Below the pieces are notes generated by a model. It saw nothing but the letters and a program-made list of their open reading frames with translations, was not told the origin of the DNA and ran no database searches. Position numbers and translations under genes: made by a program. From Glomus cerebriforme (lineage: Eukaryota > Glomeromycota > Glomeromycetes > Glomerales > Glomeraceae), in contig QKYT01000005.1 in assembly GCA_003550305.1 (NCBI GenBank), positions 315,112-351,908 of the forward strand: DNA of 36,797 nucleotides, read 5' to 3'. Every line of letters begins with the position of its first letter. Position 1 is the first letter of the stretch. Shown in pieces: positions 18,906 to 28,806 of the stretch.

Positions 18906-19864
18906 CAGTCAACCTCCCTTATAATCACACCTCTCGGGACCAGTAAATGCTGTGATTATAAAGGAGTGTGCTTATAGCAAGGTTTTTGTTTTATAATCAC
19001 ATNTATATGAAATTTAATATTAATGTGATTATAATTTTTTTTTGTAAAAAAAACTTTCCAATACAAATGTAAAGAAAAAAATTTACATTTTAACAAAGAA
19101 AAATAATAAAAAGATAGAAATTTCATATTATAGGAAATTCATTATATATTAGAATAATTTTTTGTATTATGTGAATAAATAGTTATGTGTTAGTATTACT
19201 TTATTTAAAGAATTTTTATAATTTGTATTACTTGTAAAGCTCCAAACAGTCCGGTTCNGTTCCAATTTTCAGTTCTTTTCTAATTGGTNAGAATTGAAAA
19301 ATATTAATAATTCATCTTCCTGTGATCATAAAAGGACGAAATATAGCTTGTTGGAATCGTCTCATCGGGACGCATCTAATGGTAGTAAAACCGCATCTCT
19401 AGCACTGATAGATGAAAATCTAATTTTTCAAAAAAATGAAAACCTAAAATCTTATTTATCAGTGCTAGAGATGCGGTTTTACTACCATTAGATGCGTCTC
19501 GATGAGACGATTCCAACAAGCTATGTTTCGTCCTCTTACGACCACAGGATGACGAATTATTAATTTTTTGATTCTNACCAATCAGAGAAGAACTGAAATT
19601 GGAATCGTTCGGAGCTCTAATTACTTGATTTAAGGTATTTTTTATAAGTTCGTATTATACTAATATAATTGGCTGGTGATTATAAAGAAGGATTTTTTTA
19701 TATAATTACTATTTAATTGGGATAGCAATTTGGTGTNATAGTGATTATAGGGCATTTGTGACTATAAAGGAGGATTTTTATATATAATAAGATCGGGACT
19801 GACAAATGATGTGATTAAAGGGAATTGTGACTATAAAGGAGGTGATTATATGGGGGGACGACTG
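18906..19864. mobile_element. Pogo/Fot1-like Tc1-mariner non-autonomous element
   Basis: The left end CAGTCAACCTCCCTTATAAT and the complement of the right end, CAGTCGTCCCCCCATATAAT, form imperfect terminal inverted repeats. TA dinucleotides lie directly outside (18904-18905 and 19865-19866). TA target sites and CAGT ends are typical of Tc1-mariner elements of the pogo/Fot1 group. Repeated TGATTATAAAGGA-type motifs occur just inside both ends. No transposase is present. The element carries a later insertion, the hAT MITE at 19235-19619. It contains N bases at 19003 and 19737. Confidence 0.82.
19235..19619. mobile_element. hAT MITE with long inverted arms, nested in the pogo-like element
   Basis: Arms of about 175-190 bp (19235-19409 and about 19455-19619) are near-perfect inverted copies around a short AT-rich loop. 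The ends are TAAAGCTCC and GGAGCTCTA. The 8-bp duplication ATTACTTG is exact at 19227-19234 and 19620-19627, as expected for hAT. A 65-residue frame at 19294-19491 simply reads across both arms and is not a gene. Transcripts would fold into a long hairpin and could be a small-RNA source. N bases lie at 19258, 19289 and 19576, at sites where the arms or copies may differ. Confidence 0.88.
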
Positions 19865-19866
19865 TA

Positions 19867-20803
19867 TTCCTAAATAACAAAGGAAGCGACATTATCGTTT
19901 CTTGAAGATAAATTGTAAAAGGAAAACTTCCCCATTCGCTAGAAAAATCGAATATTCGTTCTAATTCCTAATAAAAATAAAAAATCCGCTAATATATTTA
20001 AAAAAAATTAGATCAATTACCACAAAACCGCAACTGAAGTCAATCTTATCGAAACCAAATATACCGAATCATTCAGTTTGACGAATATTAACAAATTTAC
20101 CTAAAATAAGAACAATCCAATTATTTAATAATTATAAGTGAAAAAAATAAACTTTTTTTTTTAATGAAAAAAAAGATTAAGTCCGAAGCTAAAAAAGACC
20201 GATTTTATTTTTAGAATACTGAATACTGTATAAAAAAAAGTATAAGTATAAGGCCAGGCAAAAAAAAATTACATCTTCGTGACCGACGTGTCAGTTTTTT
20301 GGAAAAATGGGAATTTTTATCACGTGATTTTAAGCATGTTACAAAAGCCAACGTGCATAAAAAAAATTTACATATGGTTTACATAAAAATATATATATAA
20401 AGCCGGCCGCCGGTCATTTTCAAAATTTTATGTCACGAGAATCAAAAAATTTTTTTTTTGTCCGGCCTAATCGATTTGACCTGGTCGATCTTTCTCGATG
20501 ACTCAATCATTGCCGTGCCGGAAAATTTTTTCTGTGTTAACGGTCAGCTAACTCAAATAATTTTAATTCTGAATATATTTTAAGACGTGTTTTAAACAAA
20601 TTAAAATTTATTTTTATCAAATCCAATATATACAAAAAATAATAATAATAATATTTGACGTCAAATATCTTTTATTTTTATTACATCTTGATAAAATTAC
20701 CAATGTAAATTATTTATTCCCTTCAAAATCGTATTCCTTTAAAGTTAAAATTTCCAATTTCCATCCATAAAAAAAATTAATTCCTTTTCCTCATATAATT
20801 TCT
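19867..20803. other. Spacer downstream of the F-box gene
   Basis: No coding frame. It contains the palindrome ATCACGTGAT at 20319-20328 (also at 5259-5268), a GC-rich spot GCCGGCCGCCGG at about 20402, and a TCCGGCC...GCCGGA pair at 20460-20522. The 3' untranslated part of the minus-strand F-box gene should lie at its right end. Confidence 0.4.
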
Positions 20804-22666
20804 TTACAATTCATCTGAATCAAAAACACTAACATGCTGTTCAATAAGCATATATAATATTACATCTTTGAACATAACTTCATTCTTTGTAAACAAAGAA
20901 GGTATTCCCAGTATTTTCAATTTGTTCTCTTCAAAATATTCCACAAAATAATCCGCTAAAGTATTAAGATGGTCACTATTAAACTCATCAAAAGGTTCAA
21001 TGATCAAAATTTTCAAATAATAATTCATTGAATTGATTAATAAATCCTTCAAAGATTCTGAATTAAATCTACAATTTATTCTCAAATATTTTAATGAATT
21101 AGGTAAATTAAATGCAAGGTGACTTATAACTTTGCTTGCATCGGGTTTTCTTGTATTATAATAAAGTAAATTACCATCATTTACCGTATCAAGTTCTTCT
21201 GATATATTGAATATAAGTTGGTTCAAATTTGTTTGCGTTAACCAAGGAAAAATTAGTTGATAATTATCTTTTGATACAGTTATAGATAAAGAATTCAAAT
21301 TTGGACATTTTTTAACCAAAGTTTTAATTATCTCCTCGGTTATATGATCAAAAACCAAATATTTCAAATGATCTCCCGCTTTAGCGAGAATCCAAGAAAT
21401 GACTTCGGATGAAATATTATTTTCCACTAATAATAAAGCATTAATATGAAATCGTGAATTAATCAAATATTTTGCATGTTGTAAAGTCATTTTAGAACAC
21501 CATTTAATATGAAGTTCTTGTAAATTTGTGAAATCAAAATATTCTTCCATAATGATGAAATCAAAATCCAAACAAAATAACATTAAATTTATCAAATTAT
21601 CTTTTTGAGATTTCAATGCGGAAAATAATTTTGGTGATATTTTCCCAGAATTAAATAAACCCAATATTTCAAGATTTTTTTGATTCTTGATAAGATTTGT
21701 TAATGTATCAACGTATATAGATCCATTTGGCTGATATCCATTGAAATGTATATCAAGTTCAACAAGATTCGTACATAATTTTGGTAAATGTTGAAAAAGC
21801 TCAAAAGCATCTTGATCATAATCCGGATGATTAAGAAATCTAACATGTAGCGCACGTAATCTAGTTAATCCAGGATTAGCATTTACAAACATCTGATAAA
21901 ACGGGAATCCTTGATTAACTTCACTTGGATAAAGTCTGAGCGTTCGAAGATTTTTACACAACCTCATAATCATTTTCGTCATCGCTCTTGTAATTCCTTT
22001 AATCCTAAATTCATCATTTAAAGAGATTTCATCATTTGATAACGAATAAGATCCATTCGAAGTTTCATTATCTATTCGTTCATCATCATCATCGTCGTCG
22101 TCGTAGTCGTCGTCATCATTATCGTCGTCATCGTCATCATCATTATAATCATCATTATTCATGATTTCATCTTCATTGGAAGAATCATCATCGTCTTCGT
22201 CCATATAATCCTCATTAGAATCACCATAATCACCACGTAAGATTCTTTCGATTCTTTTCATATTATTATTCTCTTGTTCAGCAACTTTTTTCTTTTCGGG
22301 TTCCTGGCTAAATTTAATCCATCTTTCAACAGCATTCTTTATTTGATCTATATCATAAAATCTTAAAAAAATAGCATAATCAAATAGAGGTCGTTTAAAC
22401 TCACTAGAAAATCGAACATTAAAAGGAATTAATAATCGTTGTTCATCTTCATTAAAACTAATAATATATGATTGAATCACTATTTCGGTTCTTATTTTGT
22501 TAATGCCCTCAAAATTTTGTTCAAAAGGTTGTTTCCATAATAAAGGTGCAACAGTTTTACACCAAAAACGATTTACAAACAAACATTTATATAATGTAGA
22601 TCTATCATCTTCAAGTTCATTTATTATACTACAAACACATTCAACCGGTAATGATGAAAAAGTCAT
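20804..22666 (-). CDS. F-box and leucine-rich-repeat protein, 620 residues
   Basis: An uninterrupted frame starts at the ATG at 22664-22666. Residues 3-48 form an F-box (SLPVECVCSIINELEDD, then the LYKCLFVNRFWCKTVAPLLW block), which would bind Skp1 in an SCF ubiquitin ligase. Residues about 235-600 contain irregular leucine-rich repeats (LRTLRLYP, LVELDIHF, LEILGLFN, LQELHIKW, LNSLSITV, LKYLRINC) that would bind substrates. Between them, residues 152-200 are a run of Asp/Glu/Asn, encoded by GAT/GAC/GAA repeats at about 22065-22215. F-box/LRR genes are a large expanded family in Rhizophagus. No introns, frameshifts or ambiguous bases, so this is the best-preserved gene here. Target unknown. 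Confidence 0.9.
   Translation of the reverse strand: MTFSSLPVECVCSIINELEDDRSTLYKCLFVNRFWCKTVAPLLWKQPFEQNFEGINKIRTEIVIQSYIISFNEDEQRLLIPFNVRFSSEFKRPLFDYAIFLRFYDIDQIKNAVERWIKFSQEPEKKKVAEQENNNMKRIERILRGDYGDSNEDYMDEDDDDSSNEDEIMNNDDYNDDDDDDDNDDDDYDDDDDDDERIDNETSNGSYSLSNDEISLNDEFRIKGITRAMTKMIMRLCKNLRTLRLYPSEVNQGFPFYQMFVNANPGLTRLRALHVRFLNHPDYDQDAFELFQHLPKLCTNLVELDIHFNGYQPNGSIYVDTLTNLIKNQKNLEILGLFNSGKISPKLFSALKSQKDNLINLMLFCLDFDFIIMEEYFDFTNLQELHIKWCSKMTLQHAKYLINSRFHINALLLVENNISSEVISWILAKAGDHLKYLVFDHITEEIIKTLVKKCPNLNSLSITVSKDNYQLIFPWLTQTNLNQLIFNISEELDTVNDGNLLYYNTRKPDASKVISHLAFNLPNSLKYLRINCRFNSESLKDLLINSMNYYLKILIIEPFDEFNSDHLNTLADYFVEYFEENKLKILGIPSLFTKNEVMFKDVILYMLIEQHVSVFDSDEL
22065..22215 (-). repeat. 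Acidic codon-repeat tract inside the F-box gene
   Basis: On the + strand the sequence is a run of TCATCA and TCGTCG trinucleotides, encoding about 50 mostly Asp and Glu residues. It separates the F-box part from the leucine-rich repeats. Such tracts change length easily between strains. Confidence 0.75.
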
Positions 22667-24123
22667 TTTAAATTTTTTATAAGGAGAAAATTCGAAAGTG
22701 AGAAAAAAAATTTAAAAAGAAAAAATTTTTAATCGTGTTGATTTTATATACATTCGACGATCAAAGTTCAATTATATGCTTTTTTTGGTCATTCTGATCG
22801 TGCAGATGTCTGTGTCACAACGTGATGTAGAGATTGTTTGATAAGAATGAAGCAAGTTTTGATCAACAAAGTTTCTATAAGCATGAATTTTTGTCATAGA
22901 TTTTGAGTTTTCATCCTTTTAACATTAAAGAAATTGAATGATAATAATAAACTCGGTTCAAAAGTTAGCATATAAAATTGGTTTTGCATGTGAACGTCTG
23001 ATTATTTAAATCTACGATGCTATTTTAAAGCTAGCGTTCTTAACAACGTACGTACTTTGTTGTCGGTTGTCACAGTTTAATACTCATATTTTCTTATCAT
23101 GTGTATGTCATGTATGTCATGTGATGGACGCGTTACGCTACGCGTGAGATCTACAATAATTCTCACCTTACTCAGCAGATTCAGTAAATCATGAAAATTT
23201 TTACCATAGACCCGTGGAAGTGTGAAAAGAAATTGGTGTGGAGCTTTTAGAAAAACATTTTTTTTGTTAACTGAAATAATTTATTCCAAATGAAAATCAC
23301 ATGATAAATTATTAAGTGATTTTACTAATCTGAATTATAGTATAAAAATTAAATATTGAAACACAAAAAAAAAAAAATATAGAAACCAATAATTAAATTA
23401 CTAAAATAAAGAAAAGAGACAATAAAATTATAAAATTAAAAAAAAAAAAAAAAAAAAATTGAAAGATAAAATTTCCAATACATGATTTAAATTGATACAA
23501 AATAATTACTTTTTTGTATTTAAACTACTTTAAACTTTTATTTATATTGCGCATTGTAAAAGATAATGTACTGTATATGTGGATAACGTCATACTGGGTT
23601 TTTGTTTTGTTTATCTATAATGACCATTTTAAGATGACAAGTTTTATCATTATCCGAATTCCTTCCGTCCGTCGATCCATCGGAATGAACATGATCATCG
23701 CAACAACTTTTAACAACATACAGTATTACAATTCGAAAACAAATGTTAATTATTAATTGACCAATATACACAAATAATAAAGAAATAATTTACTCACCCT
23801 AATTTCAAGTTATTAATAAATTAACCAATAACGAACCATGAATTTCGATTTGAAATTGTATTATATTAAAAAAAATGTATTGATGTCATTCTTATAAAAG
23901 AATACTTAACCGATTTAACGAAATCAAAATGTAAGTTATAAGAAAATTAGAACCCTTCGAAAAAGTTATGTTTTGAATCATGCTCAAATAATGTGTTTGC
24001 AAAAATGGATTTATGGAACATATTATAAAAAAATACCATGTGAAAATCAACATTGGCAAATATTTAGTAGGTAATAAAGTTTTTTTCTAATAAAAAGTAA
24101 TTTTGAACTTTGAATGTGATCAA
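22667..24123. other. Promoter side of the F-box gene and AT-rich spacer
   Basis: The first 200 bases should hold the promoter of the minus-strand F-box gene, but I cannot point to defined elements. Further right are a small GC palindrome ACGCGTTACGCTACGCGT at about 23128, poly-A tracts at 23361-23460, and no convincing gene. The frames at 23514-23771 are opposite-strand shadows of each other. Confidence 0.4.
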
Positions 24124-24172
24124 CCGGATAATTTAATGGATAATCAATAGAGTAACAGAAAATTATCCGGCC
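24124..24172. repeat. Second copy of the ATGGATAA motif with an inverted repeat
   Basis: The 22-base string seen at 4462-4483 recurs here (24124-24145). It is followed at 24162-24172 by AAATTATCCGG, the inverted form of its start CCGGATAATTT, giving a short hairpin. The two readings, a tRNA-like A box or the end of a small inverted-repeat element, cannot be separated from two copies. Confidence 0.35.
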
Positions 24173-24894
24173 AATCGAAAAAATTAAAATTATTTTTCTA
24201 AAAAAAATGTTGAATAAAACGAATAAATAATAGATTGTATATTGAAAAACAAATAATATTGTTCCATTACTTTAAGTGAAAAGGAATTATTACCAAATCT
24301 AAATAATTGGCGACTATATTCTTAATTTATTTTTTGGTTATTTTAGCATCATTAAATAATCAATTTAAGGTTATAGTTTAAAAGTCAAATTATATTATAT
24401 ATTTATTATTAGTTAAATAAATCACTTTCAAGTGTGATTATATATATATTTTTCATAATATAAATTATCACATGAAAACTAACGATTAATATTTAATTTT
24501 TAAAGATATCATAATTTGCTTATATTCAATGTCTTACAGATATCAAAATGTTATCTTTAACAGCCAAAAAAAATTTGTTAACAAGTCAAACCTACCACTG
24601 ACTTTTTACAAAAAAACAAAGATTTTTTTTAAGCACTATCCTAAATTTACAAAAATTTGAGCATAAATTTCAAGCTTTCTTGACCTTGACATATTTTTTA
24701 TAAATAAGGAAACCGATGAATGGAGTAAAACTTAATTTTAATTTTTATAAAATAATTTTATTTATTTATTTTTTTTTTATGGATAACGAATAAAATAAAA
24801 TATTGTTATAGGTAATGAAAAAATAAAAAAAAAAAATATTAAAAAATTCTAAAAAAAAGGTTAATTTAAAAATATTGTCTGCCTTTAAAATTTA

Positions 24895-26452
24895 CTACTT
24901 TTCATTATTAACATCTAAATTCAAACAATAAATTAATTTAATTAATTTAATAATACAGTAAACAAAATAAAATCTTTCTTACCTAATTTACTTAAATCAG
25001 TAACAATACAATCAAAACATTCAGAGGTATAAGTATTGACTTCTTTATGATCAAAAAAAATAATTTAATAATTTTAATAAAATAAAAAAAAAATAATAAT
25101 AATTTACCTGCTGTATTTCTTGAAGATATAAATCCTTCCTGATTTGGACAATTTACAGGTTCAGGTAAATTTGATAAATTTAGAAGTCGACTTGTGTAAA
25201 TGGCTTGAGTATTTGTTTCATATAATTTTGTTTTTGTTGTTTTCGTTGTTGATTTTGTAATGGGAGTAAAATTATATGTTAATTCTGGTAATTTTTTAAA
25301 TTGTTTTGAAATGTGTTTATCATAAATAAACTTATTTATTTCATAATAAACTTCTTTAGAAGATGGACGATTTTCTGGAATTGCATCCCAACATTTTTGA
25401 ATNNNNNNNNNNNNNNNNNNNNNNNNNNNNNNNNNNNNNNNNNNNNNNNNNNNNNNNNNNNNNNNNNNNNNNNNNNNNNNNNNNNNNNNNNNNNNNNNNN
25501 NNNNNNNNNNNNNNNNNNNNNNNNNNNNNNNNNNNNNNNNNNNNNNNNNNNNNNNNNNNNNNNNNNNNNNNNNNNNNNNNNNNNNNNNNNNNNNNNNNNN
25601 NNNNNNNNNNNNNNNNNNNNNNNNNNNNNNNNNNNNNNNNNNNNNNNNNNNNNNNNNNNNNNNNNNNNNNNNNNNNNNNNNNNNNNNNNNNNNNNNNNNN
25701 NNNNNNNNNNNNNNNNNNNNNNNNNNNNNNNNNNNNNNNNNNNNNNNNNNNNNNNNNNNNNNNNNNNNNNNNNNNNNNNNNNNNNNNNNNNNNNNNNNNN
25801 NNNNNNNNNNNNNNNNNNNNNNNNNNNNNNNNNNNNNNNNNNNNNNNNNNNNNNNNNNNNNNNNNNNNNNNNNNNNNNNNNNNNNNNNNNNNNNNNNNNN
25901 NNNNNNNNNNNNNNNNNNNNNNNNNNNNNNNNNNNNNNNNNNNNNNNNNNNNNNNNNNNNNNNNNNNNNNNNNNNNNNNNNNNNNNNAAAGCCTCCTTCG
26001 GCTAAATATTTAATATCATTAAATTTATCATATGGAATCCATTCTAATATCTTTAATAGGTATTCATGTGAAAGTTGAATATCTTGTATTAATTTGTCAA
26101 TATCTTTATTTCCACTAGTCCACTTTTCAAAATCTTGTCGTAAGTGTTTTATATTACAAGATTTACACTCATAATCATACGTATTTGCTTGAAAACATTC
26201 TTTACATTTTCCATATTCCATACGTTTTTTTTCTTCTTCATCAGTTTCTTTATCATAACAATATCCACAATAATATTTATAATAATAATAATAATAATTG
26301 AATTTTTGATTGCAATTTTCACATAAAACAAGGTTATTGAAACTATTAAATTTTGCTTCTTTTTCATGTTCATCCAAATCATAATCTGATAATTTAAAAA
26401 GTAAAACATTCTGATTACGTAAATTATTATCAATAGAGTTTACTTCTGACAT
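24895..26452 (-). CDS. Protein kinase with N-terminal CxxC cluster (copy 2), gapped
   Basis: The start at 26450-26452 gives MSEVNSIDNNLRNQNV, nearly the same as copy 1, and the CxxC cluster is conserved. A TAT-codon run at about 26278-26299 adds a Tyr-rich stretch (YYYYYYKYY) before the second CxxC. After AEGGF the sequence is unknown (25403-25987). The C-terminal part resumes at IQKCWDAIPENRPSS and continues as in copy 1. Splice sites equivalent to copy 1 give exon ends at 25108, 25042-24983 and 24914-24895, finishing VNNEK and TAG. The catalytic core is hidden by the gap, so activity cannot be judged. Reading through the gap in one frame is an artefact, because an intron is expected inside it. 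It is inverted relative to copy 1 and shares its upstream sequence. Confidence 0.8.
25403..25987. other. Assembly gap, 585 unknown bases
   Basis: All bases are N. The corresponding stretch of copy 1 (1306-2084) is 779 bases, including an 83-bp intron, so the gap is about 190 bases shorter than expected if copy 2 is intact. Confidence 0.95.
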
Positions 26453-26885
26453 GATTATTTTTATATTTTTAAATCGAAGTTAACAATTATTATATGTTGA
26501 AAATTTTTTTTAAATTAGACTATTTTAAATCCACTTGATTTTATAGTCCAAAAAAAATAAATAAATAAATAAAATAAAATAAATTTTTTTTTTTTTGAAA
26601 CCTTAAATTGGCAGAAAAAAATTTTTTTTCGGACACTAACCAAATTTATCGTCATTAACTTTACTGCGACAAAACGCATTTAACTATATTCGGATAATCC
26701 AAATTGTGACAATCATAAAATTTTGAAATTTTCACTTATATCAATAAAAATTTTTTTTATTCTTAGATCAAGAAAGATTCAAACTTTAAGTTGAAAAATT
26801 AAATTATTTCTTTTTCGGCCTTCAAAATCACGTTTAACACTCGTTTTAATAACCTTATAAACTTAATAATTACCAAACCTGTAAG
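26453..26885 (-). promoter_or_regulatory. Upstream region of kinase copy 2, similar to copy 1
   Basis: Blocks matching 548-855 are seen here in reverse orientation: the AAAGTTAATGACG block at 26642-26665, TATCCGAATATAGTTA at about 26682-26697, the TTTGAATCTTTCTTGATC block near 26770, and GGTAATTATTAAGTTT near 26870. Poly-A-type insertions separate them. Conserved blocks in otherwise diverging spacer are candidates for shared control elements. Confidence 0.55.
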
Positions 26886-28806
26886 ACTGTAACATCGCAA
26901 ACAAACTCAAAAGCTCTAACCAAAAGACTTTTTTGCAACATTTTTCCTTTCTGACACAATTCATAGTAAATAACGAAATAGTCAACTGATAAACTGAACA
27001 ACAACTGACAAGACAAGTCACCCTCAACCTTTTGGAATTTGCTGAAAACCTCTATTTTAATATCTTTATTTCCAAATTTTAACAATTCGCTTAATAGATG
27101 TTTAAAATTTTCTGCAATTTGCCTTAAATAATGCAGGGACTAACTGATGGGAATTATTTTCTTATATTGGTAAAAAGAACGATTTAATGTAAATATTTTA
27201 TTTGTGTTTTTATTTGTATTTTTCTTTTATTTCTAACAAATTCTATCACAAGGATTGAATGAGATAGATTTTTTTTGATTCGATTCAGAAATTTTTTTGA
27301 TTGAAATTGATATCTATGTGAAAACTCATTCAAATCATTTGTTACTTGTTAGTATTCAGTAATATATTGAAATTTTAAACAAATAAAGAATTAATAAAAC
27401 AAAACTGAGTGCGTTTCTTTTAACAAATGATAGATAAAAAGTAATTCATCGTTATAAACTATTTGAATCTGTTAATTAATTGCAGTCTAATAGTATAATA
27501 TTCTAAATTATAACAAAATTACAAAATTTTTGTTATAATTTGCATATTTATGATGAAAAATAATTATATTTAATCAAGGGGCTCGTACGAAATCCCTATG
27601 GTCGAAAAGGTGATACCTAATTGTCACACCCTTTGCACGACTCATGTTATAATTACCCGGCCCAAAGGTGTGACACATATGCCCAATATATTGTAGTGTT
27701 GAGATTTATTTCAACTGTCGGAATTTTCTAGATATTTCGATCATTTGATTTAACAATGATTATCGACTTCATTCTTATAGATTACTGTAAGAAATAAGAA
27801 GATTCTTTTCGGGATGTCCGGAATTCCTGGAAATTTTATGGTTTGGATAACACCGAAAAATTGGCACCGTAAAATGTACCGAAACATGAATATTTCATTA
27901 ATTAAAGTCAATTTTATTATTATTTATACCTTGTCGAATTGTGTTCAAATAATGAATTTACAAAAATAGAATTTATGGAACAATTAAAAAATAATAGTCA
28001 CGTGAAATAGTGAAATTACTACGCTGATAAAATCATAAAATTTGTTAAACCAATATAATACTGTATATTGTACACAAAATAACATAATTTTTGCACAAAA
28101 ATACTACAGACGGATATTACCGTTGCTTCTCGGACTAGACTCTACCTTTTAAAAGAGTTTTTAAAGGTTAACCTCATTTATTTTTCGATTTGTAATAAAC
28201 TTTTTTTTTTATAAATAAATTAACCAATTATCGTAATCTTAACTTGATTTAACATGTATTACGGCTTAGAGACTCCGTGTACTTTGAAAAATATATATAA
28301 TTTACGAACTTTGTGATGATATTTGTTTGTAATACGGGATCATTTGGCATCACGTGTGTTTATCTTTGCTTGTCTTACAACTTTAAGAACAAAATGGACA
28401 GAACAAAGGATTTAAAATTGTGTGACTAAACAAATCGAATTTTTTTATGATCATTAAAAAAAAATTAAAATTTTATTAAAGTTAAAATTTTATATAGATT
28501 ATATAATATAAAGTCAAGTCTAATTTTATTAAAAAATTTGCACTCTCATCCCACGCGATTTTCATCCTGCAAATGTGGCCTGTCCCTCCTGAATTTTTCT
28601 AACTAGAGTAATTGATTATAAAATTTCCTGTTTAACTAAATCATATATATATCTAAATAAATCTATACATATATAACATGAATATTTATTCCAAAATATA
28701 TTAATATACATAAAATTTATAAAATATTTAATCATTCTAAAAAAAGTATGGTGTAATTAAAAAAATAAATTAATACCACATGTCGTCCTTCACATTTCTA
28801 GAACTT
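26886..28806. other. AT-rich spacer with one inverted repeat
   Basis: No convincing gene. At 27621-27634 and 27663-27675 a TGTCACACCCTTTG/CAAAGGTGTGACA pair could form a hairpin with one bulge, in a slightly GC-richer patch (27578-27690). Other frames are short. A minus-strand frame at 26870-27085 lies against the duplicated upstream region and has no domain. Confidence 0.4.

Noticed and set aside
19294..19491. 65-residue reading frame
   Set aside because: It lies across both arms and the loop of the hAT MITE at 19235-19619; its existence follows from the inverted repeat.
25313..26013. Long + strand frames of 216-230 residues
   Set aside because: They consist mostly of unknown residues from the gap and are antisense to kinase copy 2.
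26144..26433. Overlapping frames of 60 and 94 residues
   Set aside because: They are shadows of exon 1 of kinase copy 2 in other frames.
24992..26452. Single 486-residue frame for kinase copy 2
   Set aside because: It reads through the gap, where an intron is expected, and runs on into the second intron; the spliced model is preferred.
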